From positions 1 through 50,672 of the IMG/VR virus record IMGVR_UViG_3300022851_000017: a stretch of DNA of 50,672 bases; one strand, 5' to 3'. The notes below the pieces were generated by a model. That model had not been told where the DNA came from. It was given only the letters and a program-made list of their open reading frames with translations, and did not search any database. Both the position numbers and the translations under genes were made by a program. Positions 8,593 through 16,915 of the stretch are shown piece after piece; positions within the stretch are counted from its first letter, which is position 1, and each line of letters begins with the position of its first letter. The stretch comes from a virus.

Positions 8593-11500
8593 ATGACTAA
8601 AATTAAAGTATCAGAATTACAGAAAATAATAAATCTTGATGAGGATATAAACAATCAAGTAAAGGTCAGAGGATTATGGGCACTCCAACCCCAATCGGTT
8701 TCTGATATGAAGGAAGACCTTACATATAATCACGTAAGTGATGCAACACAAGACGAATATACTATGGGTGGTGAATCAATCACGGAAGATTACCCAGAAT
8801 CGTTTAATCATGAAGAGTTTAAAAAATTGAATTCATATGCAGCAAGAAAAAGATATTGTGAGGAACATTTAAGTAGATTAGGTAGTGGAAGTGCAAGGAT
8901 TGTTTATGAAATTGATAATGAAACAGTATTAAAACTAGCAAAAAACAAAAAGGGATTAGCACAGAATAATGATGAGATCAATATCTCTATTAGTAATTGG
9001 CATGAAGATATTGTGACTAAGGTGCATGAGTATGATCATGATAGTTTTTGGATAAGATGTGAAAAAGCAATTAGAATAACAAAATCTAGATTTAAAGACT
9101 TAGTTGAGTATTCATTTGACGATATTGCTAGTTTTATTAATGATTATGGGTATAGAAGAAAAGGACAAAGATCACCATTTGGTCAACGAGTAACTCCTGA
9201 AATGATAGATGAATTACAGGAATTAGAGTTCATTACAGATATATTGAGTGTAGTTGATAATTGGAATATTGCAGTTGGTGATTTTGAACGCATATCATCT
9301 TATGGTGAGGTAGTAAGAAATGGTAAGTCACAAGTAGTTTTAACTGATTACGGATTAACATCAGGTACTTATAGTACACACTATACGAGGGAATTTGTGG
9401 AAAACCAAACCGATAATATTATTCTTGAAAGTGTTGAGAACATTAATCCAGACACCTCCCAACACCTTGCTAATTATGTAGCAAAAATTAATGGGTTGTC
9501 AGAACCTCAATTAATGGAGAATGGGTCTGGTGAGTGGGGTCATGCGTATAAGTCAGGTAATAAAGTAATAAAAATAACTAGTGATTCTTCGGAAGCAAAT
9601 AATAGTGAAAAAATAAAAGGTAAGAAAAACAAAAATATAGCAGATATATATGATGTTTTAAAGGTAGAAAATTTACCAAATAATGAAGATGGGGTTTATG
9701 TTATAATTTTAGAATTATTAGACACCAATCCCAATTTAGTTAAAGAAAAAATAAACAACCTAAGTGATTTCTTTAGTTCTGAAATTGGGGTTTCATTTGA
9801 TGAGGTATTTGTTTATGAAGTAGGAAGTTCAAGTTGGTCTGAAACATATGAAATAATAGAAGAAGCATTTATTGAAAAAAATGAAATTGATCTAAAAAAC
9901 TTTTTCCACTCAATATTAGATATTAATAATGAACTCAAATCAAATAATATTGATAGTATGGATTTCTTAAACTATCTAAATTTGGGTTATAAAAATGGTA
10001 ATTTAGCGTTTTTTGATTTAGGTGGTGCCAACAATACTAGCGAGAATTCAGAATCAACCACTAATTTATTGGAAAATAAACAAAAGTTTGAAAAGGAGTT
10101 TGTAAAAAAAGGATATGTTAACGATGAGGATATTAAGAACATATTAGATATCACTGGAGGTGATGAAACGACTTGGCTTGTTGCAGACGGGTACAGTAAA
10201 CTAAGGTCAATAAAACCTAATGATTGGGGTAGTGAGCGACCATATGATAAATACATTAAAGATGAACTTGTAAGATACAGTAAATTCATAAAGGACTATA
10301 AAAATACAAAAAATCTATTCCCAATAAAGGATTTTGACCCAATAAATGTTAATATGGGGAAATATGATTTTTTCGATATTAATGGTGCTCTTAAAGCTAG
10401 ACAATCTGCGATTGTAATATTCAAAAGAATACCAGAAAAATACAGAAGGAATATTAAGGGGATTTATAGAGAACCCTTAACAATGGATGAGTTTAGATAC
10501 CATGAAAATGTAGCTGGAGACAGTATAAGAACATTAAGCGCATTCTTGGGACGGGTTAGTGAAATGCAAAATGAAAAGAAAGCAACAATACTTATGAACA
10601 AAGTGTTTTCTTCAAAGAATGATACAATGAAAAAAGTATTACATCATATAGAGAATTCTAGACCTACCTATCTTAATCATGACAATGAAATGAAAGGATT
10701 CTTAGAAATGGTTGAGTATGAAGAGGAATATAACGAGGCAAAACTCCTCTATAAATCTGAGTCCGTTGTAGTTGTTGATATTAAATCTTCAGACGCAATG
10801 AAAAGTTTAGGATGTGGTTCTCAATGGTGCTTTACAACAGAAACAGGAGGATCATCTCACTGGGAAAACTATGCTGAGGATTCTCATGTTAATATGGTAA
10901 TAAATTTTGATGAAGAGCCTGATTCATATGATAGAATGGTAGTAGTTTTACCAACAGGAGGGGTTTATAACATGTATAACGAGTATATCGAAGATGGTTA
11001 TGACTATATCGAAGATTTAGGGGTTATACAATATATAAATGTTATGGAATCAGTAGAAGAAAAAATCGAAAGCAATAGAGTTCTTGACGAGTCAATTGTT
11101 TTATTGGAAAGACTTCTTTCATGGATGCCAAAGGCACAAGCGGTAAGTGTTAAAAAGGAATGTACTTTAGGCGGTAATGGTGATGGCACTTCAAAGGCAT
11201 GTAATCAAGGGGATATGGATGCGATTCGTTTGGAAGATATTAAGGATGAGAACTACAAAAAACCCAATGAACCAAATGTTGCCGAGGACGAACTCAAAGA
11301 TAGACACTACTTCAAAGGCATTGAAGGATTTATCAGTGAAGAAGTATTACCTTATTCGGACGAAGACCATGAAGAAGATGAAAATAGACTAGATAGTTAC
11401 GAGATATATGATCAAGCAATTACTATTGCAAGAGATAATAATATTCGTATAGGAAATAACAAAGAATTAGTAGGTTACATTATCGAAGGAACCGCTGTTG

Positions 11501-12729
11501 TTGGTGGGCTATTTGAATCAGTTAGTAATGAAGAGTATTCTTTTGATGTTGTGATAGATAGAAATTTCCAGAGAAAAGGATATGGAAGGGAATTGGTTGA
11601 ATATGCATTAGACCAATTTAATTATTATAAAGATATTTATGGCGATGACTTAAAACTAGACGTTTATGTGGTAAATCCAAACATGAGAGATTTACTAAAA
11701 AAATATTTCAACTTTAATGATCTCGAAAAGACTGGTGATGATAGATATAGAATGACTAAGGAAGGACTACATGAGGGACTAAATACATCGCCCCTGAACG
11801 AACTTCTAGTAAAGAATGAGTCTATACCTCCGTTTATAATTAAGGACAATAGGCTCTATTTAAATGGCATTGAGGTTGGTGATATATTTATATCACAAAA
11901 ACAGTTTGGTGATGATAAATATATGGATTTAAGTGAAATTCAAATTCATCCAGACCAAAGGGGTAATCATATTTTTACTAGATTTATGAATGCATTAGCT
12001 AAGTATACCGATAAAAATAACATAATATTATCACTTACGCCAGAAGCTAAAGAGGGTGGTGGTCTCACAACAAACCAATTAATTGATAAATATAGAAAGA
12101 TTGGGTTTGTTAGGAATACAGCATCGAACAGTGACTTCAGGGTATCTAATTCTTGGATTAGGTATCCTAAGAATAATAATATTTCCGAATCAACTAACAC
12201 AGGCAAGGTTGAGTTTGGTTGCTTAATGCTAGGTCTTAAAATTCCTATGTGGGATAAATTAATAAATAGAATAGAAGAAAATGATTTATATGACGATGGT
12301 TCAGATACATTTGGTAGAGAAGATGAAATGCATATTACTATACTTTACGGTTATCACAATAATGTTAGTGCTGACGATGTGTTTGGCGTTTTGGGAGATA
12401 TTGAAGAAAATATTTCAGTTAATGCAACAGGTATTAGTTTATTTGAGAACAAAGAAATGGGGTTTGATGTAGTAAAAATAGACATAGAACCAAGTGAAGG
12501 TTTAATAAAATTAAGAAAGTCTGCTGAAAGTGAAACACTTGATAAGACTTTAACGTATAATGATTATAATCCACATATGACAATGGCATATGTTAAGTCT
12601 GGTGAGGGTAAAAAATACGTGGTTGAATTTAAAGAACCAATTTCTTTAAATGTTAGTACTATTTACTATTCAAATAAAGATAATGAGAAAAAAATTATAC
12701 AATTAAATGGAAGCGATAAGGAATCTTAA
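8593..12729 (+). CDS. Giant multi-domain protein: kinase-like x2, GNAT x2, 2H phosphoesterase
   Basis: A 1,378-residue fusion with the organisation of phage polyvalent proteins. Residues ~97-255 look protein-kinase-like (GSGSARIVYEI, VLKLAK, later TDYGL in the DFG position). Residues ~307-480 are a second, diverged kinase-like unit (GSGEWGHAYKSGNKVIKI, later FFDLGG). Residues ~500-820 hold an unassigned domain with SLGCGSQWCFTTE. Residues ~938-1058 are a GNAT acetyltransferase with the acetyl-CoA loop QRKGYGRELVEYAL. Residues ~1078-1198 are GNAT-like (HPDQRGNHIF). Residues ~1205-1366 are a 2H phosphoesterase with HIT (His1247) and HMT (His1328). I chose 8593 because the ATG 9 codons upstream lies in a terminator hairpin. 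It overlaps the nucleotidyltransferase gene by 23 bases. It could be an injected host-modifying protein; that is inference. Confidence 0.82.
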   Translation: MTKIKVSELQKIINLDEDINNQVKVRGLWALQPQSVSDMKEDLTYNHVSDATQDEYTMGGESITEDYPESFNHEEFKKLNSYAARKRYCEEHLSRLGSGSARIVYEIDNETVLKLAKNKKGLAQNNDEINISISNWHEDIVTKVHEYDHDSFWIRCEKAIRITKSRFKDLVEYSFDDIASFINDYGYRRKGQRSPFGQRVTPEMIDELQELEFITDILSVVDNWNIAVGDFERISSYGEVVRNGKSQVVLTDYGLTSGTYSTHYTREFVENQTDNIILESVENINPDTSQHLANYVAKINGLSEPQLMENGSGEWGHAYKSGNKVIKITSDSSEANNSEKIKGKKNKNIADIYDVLKVENLPNNEDGVYVIILELLDTNPNLVKEKINNLSDFFSSEIGVSFDEVFVYEVGSSSWSETYEIIEEAFIEKNEIDLKNFFHSILDINNELKSNNIDSMDFLNYLNLGYKNGNLAFFDLGGANNTSENSESTTNLLENKQKFEKEFVKKGYVNDEDIKNILDITGGDETTWLVADGYSKLRSIKPNDWGSERPYDKYIKDELVRYSKFIKDYKNTKNLFPIKDFDPINVNMGKYDFFDINGALKARQSAIVIFKRIPEKYRRNIKGIYREPLTMDEFRYHENVAGDSIRTLSAFLGRVSEMQNEKKATILMNKVFSSKNDTMKKVLHHIENSRPTYLNHDNEMKGFLEMVEYEEEYNEAKLLYKSESVVVVDIKSSDAMKSLGCGSQWCFTTETGGSSHWENYAEDSHVNMVINFDEEPDSYDRMVVVLPTGGVYNMYNEYIEDGYDYIEDLGVIQYINVMESVEEKIESNRVLDESIVLLERLLSWMPKAQAVSVKKECTLGGNGDGTSKACNQGDMDAIRLEDIKDENYKKPNEPNVAEDELKDRHYFKGIEGFISEEVLPYSDEDHEEDENRLDSYEIYDQAITIARDNNIRIGNNKELVGYIIEGTAVVGGLFESVSNEEYSFDVVIDRNFQRKGYGRELVEYALDQFNYYKDIYGDDLKLDVYVVNPNMRDLLKKYFNFNDLEKTGDDRYRMTKEGLHEGLNTSPLNELLVKNESIPPFIIKDNRLYLNGIEVGDIFISQKQFGDDKYMDLSEIQIHPDQRGNHIFTRFMNALAKYTDKNNIILSLTPEAKEGGGLTTNQLIDKYRKIGFVRNTASNSDFRVSNSWIRYPKNNNISESTNTGKVEFGCLMLGLKIPMWDKLINRIEENDLYDDGSDTFGREDEMHITILYGYHNNVSADDVFGVLGDIEENISVNATGISLFENKEMGFDVVKIDIEPSEGLIKLRKSAESETLDKTLTYNDYNPHMTMAYVKSGEGKKYVVEFKEPISLNVSTIYYSNKDNEKKIIQLNGSDKES

Positions 12730-13891
12730 GTACAAAAAATTCATACAACACCTAATATCGTTAGGTGGTGATGTCTATGTTGTTGGTGGTGCAGTAAGGG
12801 ATCAGCTTTTAGGTAAGCAAAATAAAGATATTGATCTTGTTGTGAGAGAATTACCACTAGAGAAGTTGGTTTCTGAATTAAAACAATTTGGTAAGGTAGA
12901 TGTAGTTGGTGAATCTTTTGGAGTAATTAAACTTCAAGCACATGAAGATAACGATGAATATGATATTGCTCTACCTAGAACAGAAGAAAAAATAGGTAAC
13001 GGTCACAAAGGTTTTGATGTACAATCAGATAAAGACCTACCAATTGAAACGGATTTAACTAGACGTGACTCAACTATTAATTCAGTTGCATTTAGTTTAA
13101 ATAGGGGAAAATTGGTCGATCCGCTTGGTGGACTTGAAGATATGAAGAAAAAACAAATGAGAATGACTAATCCTCAAAGTTTTTCTGATGATCCATTAAG
13201 AATGCTTAGAACTGTTGGGTTTGCTTCTAGATTTGGTTTTGATATTGAGGAAGAAACTATGAGAGTAATTAGAAGTAATGCATCTTCAATAAGTGAAATA
13301 TCACCAGAAAGAATTCTAATAGAATTTGATAAGATAGTAAAAAAGGGTAATAAACAAGAAGCAGCAATACTTCTTAAATCCACTGGATTAATGTCACACA
13401 TATTTGGTAAAGATTCTGGGGTATTAATATCACCTGAATGGGAAAAAATCGGTACAATGGGAGAGTTTATCTTTTTATTGTCTAATAATTTAGTGGAAAA
13501 ACCATCTGAATTTTTTAAAACCCACCTAAAAGGTGATTTAGAAAACATGAAGTTAATTGAGGCGTTAGAGATATTTGATTCAAACGATGTAAAAAACATT
13601 AATGAAGCTAGAGTATTAGTTCAAATGATGCTTGGTAAATCCAAAAGTTCCTTATCGAGTCAATTACTTCAAAGGGATACCTTAATAAGTCAAGCAATTG
13701 AAGAATTTAGAAACCAAAAAATGCCTAAAGGTATGGGTGACCTAGATATCAATGGTAATGATTTAATGTCATTGGGTCTTAAAGGTAAAGAGGTTGGCGA
13801 TATGTTAAAGTCATTGCTTATTAGAATTTATTTTGATAAGATTGAAAATAGAAAAGAAGAACTATTAAATTTTGTGAAGAATGGAAGATAA
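12707..13891 (+). CDS. CCA-adding-type tRNA nucleotidyltransferase / poly(A) polymerase
   Basis: A 394-residue class II nucleotidyltransferase of the Pol-beta superfamily. Motifs are GGAVRD at residues 27-32, the metal-binding pair DID at 41-43, TRRDSTINSVA at about 117-127 (ribose/ATP recognition), and DDPLRMLRTVGFASRFGF at about 162-180. The C-terminal half is helical, as in bacterial CCA-adding enzymes. The family adds CCA to tRNA 3' ends or A tails to RNA; sequence alone does not separate the two. It lies between two 2H phosphoesterase units and near a HAD phosphatase, which points to repair of damaged tRNA. It overlaps both neighbours (23 and 11 bases). No tRNA gene is seen in the window. 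Confidence 0.9.
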   Translation: MEAIRNLKYKKFIQHLISLGGDVYVVGGAVRDQLLGKQNKDIDLVVRELPLEKLVSELKQFGKVDVVGESFGVIKLQAHEDNDEYDIALPRTEEKIGNGHKGFDVQSDKDLPIETDLTRRDSTINSVAFSLNRGKLVDPLGGLEDMKKKQMRMTNPQSFSDDPLRMLRTVGFASRFGFDIEEETMRVIRSNASSISEISPERILIEFDKIVKKGNKQEAAILLKSTGLMSHIFGKDSGVLISPEWEKIGTMGEFIFLLSNNLVEKPSEFFKTHLKGDLENMKLIEALEIFDSNDVKNINEARVLVQMMLGKSKSSLSSQLLQRDTLISQAIEEFRNQKMPKGMGDLDINGNDLMSLGLKGKEVGDMLKSLLIRIYFDKIENRKEELLNFVKNGR

Positions 13892-14273
13892 GAATATTTT
13901 ATATACGGCAGTTGTTTTGGATAGTGAATCACATAATAAACTAGTGACATATTTTAAACAACATATTCCAGATAATTGGAAGATATTTGCCCATCATATG
14001 ACTATTCATTTTGGCGGTAAGGCACCTGATAAGTATTTGGGGGATATCGGTACGATACAAACATTGAACGTTACTCATTTCGGCATGTCCGATAAGGTTA
14101 TGGCAGTGAGGGTTAATGGGTATTCAACTGAAAACAAGATACCTCACATTACTTTAGCGGTAAATATTGACCAAGGTGGAAAGCCATTCATGTCTAATCA
14201 GATTACTGACTGGAAACAAATTTCATTTGGTCTAGGCTTAAGTGGAGAGGTAGTAGAAATAAAAAGAGGATAA
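13881..14273 (+). CDS. 2H phosphoesterase (RNA-ligase CPD-like)
   Basis: A 130-residue stand-alone 2H phosphoesterase. Both signature His-x-Thr motifs are present: HHMTIHFGG near residue 37 and PHITLAV near residue 89. The family opens 2',3'-cyclic phosphates or related phosphodiesters. The second motif (HITLAV) resembles the cyclic phosphodiesterase domain of fungal and plant tRNA ligases. The start overlaps the nucleotidyltransferase stop by 11 bases, so the two proteins are likely made together. Inference: it processes RNA ends before the nucleotidyltransferase acts. The preceding giant protein carries a second, diverged 2H domain. Confidence 0.82.
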   Translation: MEDKNILYTAVVLDSESHNKLVTYFKQHIPDNWKIFAHHMTIHFGGKAPDKYLGDIGTIQTLNVTHFGMSDKVMAVRVNGYSTENKIPHITLAVNIDQGGKPFMSNQITDWKQISFGLGLSGEVVEIKRG

Positions 14274-14314
14274 ATTTCTTTTTATTATTAATATTTCTTT
14301 ACTTTTGTTTTCAT

Positions 14315-14806
14315 ATGGAATATGACAAATCAAAAAGTTTTGGTGATATAATTGAATCCGAAGTACTTAGTGTTTTAAAGAAGGTGTACCCTGAAGCGTA
14401 TATAGATAATACGGGTAGGGTGAATAGTGATAGAGATATCCATATACCCGAAAAAAATATAAGTATCGAAGTTAAGGGAGACTATAAATCTAAAGAAACT
14501 GGTAATATTGTAGTTGAAGTTGAATTTAATGGTAAACCATCTGCATTATCAGTAACAAAATCTGATTACTGGGTTTTTATTGATGGTGAAAGAATGATTT
14601 GGTTAACACCATTAATGATATATAGGTTCTTAGAGCAGAACGAATATAGAAGAACCAGTTTTGTTGGTAGTGGGGATAGTGTAGCTAAGTTTGCATACTT
14701 GGTTAGTCATGAAAGTTTAGTATTATATACGTATGATCACGGTAAGGTCAAAATGATCGATAAGGGTTCAAAAATGCATTATGATAACATTTTTAAGTAT
14801 TTATAA
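14315..14806 (+). CDS. PD-(D/E)XK nuclease-like protein
   Basis: A 163-residue protein with a PD-(D/E)XK-like core: an acidic stretch DRDIHIPEKN (about residues 40-48), then the strand ISIEVKGD with Glu52 and Lys54. Further on is YWVFIDGERMIWLTP, the hydrophobic core strand. This order is typical of small Holliday-junction resolvase-like or restriction-like nucleases. A substrate cannot be read from the sequence. Given the neighbours it could act on nucleic acid damage or on host DNA. A 41-base gap with an AT-rich leader precedes the ATG. Its last codons and stop contain an AGTATTTATA motif serving the next gene. Confidence 0.62.
   Translation: MEYDKSKSFGDIIESEVLSVLKKVYPEAYIDNTGRVNSDRDIHIPEKNISIEVKGDYKSKETGNIVVEVEFNGKPSALSVTKSDYWVFIDGERMIWLTPLMIYRFLEQNEYRRTSFVGSGDSVAKFAYLVSHESLVLYTYDHGKVKMIDKGSKMHYDNIFKYL
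14796..14805 (+). promoter_or_regulatory. AGTATTTATA motif overlapping a stop codon
   Basis: Exact match that overlaps the last codons and stop of the nuclease-like gene and ends 3 bases before the ATG at 14809. Because the coding sequence constrains it, this copy is weaker evidence than the intergenic ones. Confidence 0.4.
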
Positions 14807-14808
14807 TT

Positions 14809-15657
14809 ATGATAACAAGAATATTATTTATTGATTTTGATGCTACGTTAGCAGATAGTCCTATGCCTGATGTTGGTAAAAACATATGGTTAAAAAAAAC
14901 AGGTCAAGAGTATCCACATATTGGATGGTGGGGTAGAAAAGAAAGTCTAAATAATGAAGTCTTCGATATTAAACTTTTTGATGAAGTAAAAAGGGTTTTA
15001 GATGAAGGTAATCGTGATCCAAACACTGTATCAGTATTACTTACGAGTAGAGTGAGTAAGTTACTACCTGAAATACTTACTGTTTTAGAGGCTAATGATG
15101 CTAAGTTTGATCATTACTCACTTAAAGAGAACAATAAGGATAAGAATGTAAGAATTAAGGAATTTATTAAACAATACCCGTCTGTTAGTCAAATTGATAT
15201 ATATGATGATAGGGATAAGGAATTTGCTGTTTTTAAAAACCTAGAAAGTGAGATTGGTGATTTGTTTGAAATTAATATCTTTAAATGTATTAACGGTTCT
15301 GTTAGTCTCTTTGATGGTGTGACTGTCAATGAGGCTGTTGAGATTATAAAAGAAGTGATTAGTGAGGGGATGTCCGAAATAAAGAAACAAGTACTTAGGG
15401 CAAGAGGTATATCCGATCCAATGAAGGATAAGATTCTAAAATATTTAACCTCTTCAACCGAATACAATACTGGTTTAATTAAACCTTTGAGAAAGGAAGA
15501 AAAATTCATATCTAAAACCAAAAAATCATCAGGTGTTAGTGTTGGTGGAGATAAGAAAGGGTTTTATGTCTATACCCATAGAAGTAGGAGCAATTCTTAC
15601 CCTACTCAATTGGAAATACCTAAAGAAGTAATAGAAAAAATAGAAGCAACTGGATAA
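14809..15657 (+). CDS. HAD phosphatase, RNA-repair (SAK) type
   Basis: Residues 1-~170 are a HAD-superfamily phosphatase. Motif I is FIDFDATLADS (Asp9, Asp11), motif II is VLLTSR, and the acidic motif IV is IYDDRDKE. The insert after motif I, with PMPDVGKNIW followed by GWWGRKESLN, is the pattern I associate with the HAD_SAK family (Swiss Army Knife RNA repair), proteins linked to 2H phosphoesterases. Predicted activity is removal of phosphate from RNA or nucleotide ends, as the phosphatase half of T4 Pnkp does. The C-terminal ~100 residues (ARGISDPMKDKILKYL, later PTQLEIPKEVIEKIEATG) are basic and unassigned, perhaps RNA-binding. A 2-base gap follows the nuclease-like gene. Confidence 0.78.
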   Translation: MITRILFIDFDATLADSPMPDVGKNIWLKKTGQEYPHIGWWGRKESLNNEVFDIKLFDEVKRVLDEGNRDPNTVSVLLTSRVSKLLPEILTVLEANDAKFDHYSLKENNKDKNVRIKEFIKQYPSVSQIDIYDDRDKEFAVFKNLESEIGDLFEINIFKCINGSVSLFDGVTVNEAVEIIKEVISEGMSEIKKQVLRARGISDPMKDKILKYLTSSTEYNTGLIKPLRKEEKFISKTKKSSGVSVGGDKKGFYVYTHRSRSNSYPTQLEIPKEVIEKIEATG

Positions 15658-15673
15658 ATAATTACAAATTATT

Positions 15674-15682
15674 GTATTTATA
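15674..15682 (+). promoter_or_regulatory. GTATTTATA motif, putative phage promoter
   Basis: GTATTTATATAAA runs straight into the ATG at 15687 (4 bases after the core). A TTG inside the motif extends the frame upstream, but I reject it as the start. Confidence 0.55.
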
Positions 15683-15686
15683 TAAA

Positions 15687-16514
15687 ATGAGCATAGATTT
15701 AAGATATAAACCAAGTTGGTTACCTCAAATTTCAAAACCATATACTGATGTTTTAAAAAAACTAAAGGAAGAGGGTGTGAAATTTAAATTAGTGAAAGTG
15801 AACCCACTTGCACTTAAACCACTTCAAGGAATTGTTTTTACTAATGAAATAACTCCAAAAGAAACTGTAGAACCGATATGGTTGTCTAATAATAATGATA
15901 TTTTAGATGGTCACCACAGGTATTTTAATGCCTTATCAAATATTAAGGGATTACCTGCTGTTAGGGTTGATGCTGAAAAGAAAGATGCTGCAAGGGTCTT
16001 AAATAAGATAATGGACTTATTTCAATTTGAAGAAATGAATGAAGTTCTTGCTCAAAACCATTTAAATACACAGAATGACCCAGACTCAGTATTCTATGAT
16101 AGTCAGTTCCTTGAATCATTAAGAAGAGAAGCATACGAAGAAATAGACGAAGATTCGATTGGTGGTGAAAAAACAGTAGTCAATGGATATAGAAAGGTAC
16201 CACCTCACTCCAATTCGAGTGTTGGTAATTTTTTTATGTTGAACCCAGTAAGGGGATATAAAGAATATGAGTTATCGATAAGTAAGTTACTCGATACAAA
16301 TAAAATGAATATAAATTTCTCATCATCACAATCACCTGTCGAGGTGTTGGCAACGTATTGGTTTCCTGAATATGATTTCTCAAAACTAGAGAAGAAATTA
16401 TCTAACAGTAAGGCAACAAAGGGAAATTTAATAAATAAAGCAGTCACCGAAAAGGCAAAATCAATGGGATTTGATGCAATAAAATTTGGTGATATAATGA
16501 TACTAGCATTTTAA
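15687..16514 (+). CDS. ParB/sulfiredoxin-like domain protein, ART-like C-terminus
   Basis: A 275-residue protein counted from the ATG after the GTATTTATA motif. Residues ~25-110 match the ParB/Srx-like fold: the strand ...EPIWLSNNNDILDGHHRYFNAL carries the DGHHR core. In this fold the loop binds a nucleotide and may give nuclease or kinase activity. The middle is unassigned. The last ~30 residues (AKSMGFDAIKFGDIMILAF) resemble the C-terminal strand of ADP-ribosyltransferase-like domains in phage polyvalent proteins (G-[YF]-D-[AG]-I ... v-v-F), but the ART catalytic residues are not clear. It may act on host targets early in infection, or be a virion protein. ParB-like domain fairly sure, ART weak. 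Confidence 0.6.
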   Translation: MSIDLRYKPSWLPQISKPYTDVLKKLKEEGVKFKLVKVNPLALKPLQGIVFTNEITPKETVEPIWLSNNNDILDGHHRYFNALSNIKGLPAVRVDAEKKDAARVLNKIMDLFQFEEMNEVLAQNHLNTQNDPDSVFYDSQFLESLRREAYEEIDEDSIGGEKTVVNGYRKVPPHSNSSVGNFFMLNPVRGYKEYELSISKLLDTNKMNINFSSSQSPVEVLATYWFPEYDFSKLEKKLSNSKATKGNLINKAVTEKAKSMGFDAIKFGDIMILAF

Positions 16515-16515
16515 G

Positions 16516-16854
16516 ATGAAATATTTAAAAATTACAAACATTACCGATTCTCTCAATAAGAAAGATAAAAATTTCAATAAGATTTTTGATATCAATATTG
16601 GTGGGACAAACATAAAATTATTCCCTAAACTTGATGCTATCGTATCTACTCCTAGTATTGGTGCCGAACTAAGAAGAATGAGTATTGAAAAACTTCTAAT
16701 ATTCTCTCCAGTATCAAAGAATGATTACTTGAAATATGAAAGACTTCAAAAGGAAAGAGTAAAAACTGACTTAGATAGTTTTAATAATCCAAAAAAAACT
16801 GTTAAGAAATCTACTAAAGTAGGTAATTCCAAACCCACCCAAAATAAATCATAA
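16516..16854 (+). CDS. Hypothetical protein with basic tail
   Basis: A 112-residue protein not recognised. Residues 1-~75 look globular (FDINIGGTNIKLFPKLDAIV, then AELRRMSIEKLLIFSPVSKNDYL). The last ~25 residues are a Lys/Thr/Ser-rich disordered tail (KKTVKKSTKVGNSKP). It starts 1 base after the ParB-like gene stop and ends the unit before an AT-rich gap with a motif copy. The basic tail suggests nucleic-acid or capsid contact; that is a guess. Confidence 0.68.
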   Translation: MKYLKITNITDSLNKKDKNFNKIFDINIGGTNIKLFPKLDAIVSTPSIGAELRRMSIEKLLIFSPVSKNDYLKYERLQKERVKTDLDSFNNPKKTVKKSTKVGNSKPTQNKS

Positions 16855-16890
16855 TAATTTATAGTTTTTTATATTTTTTTATTGTTTCTT

Positions 16891-16900
16891 AGTATTTATA
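16891..16900 (+). promoter_or_regulatory. AGTATTTATA motif, putative phage promoter
   Basis: Exact match in the 61-base AT-rich gap before the glycosyltransferase, 15 bases before its ATG (16916). No clear terminator hairpin is seen upstream. Confidence 0.6.
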
Positions 16901-16915
16901 AGAAACGTACCTAAT

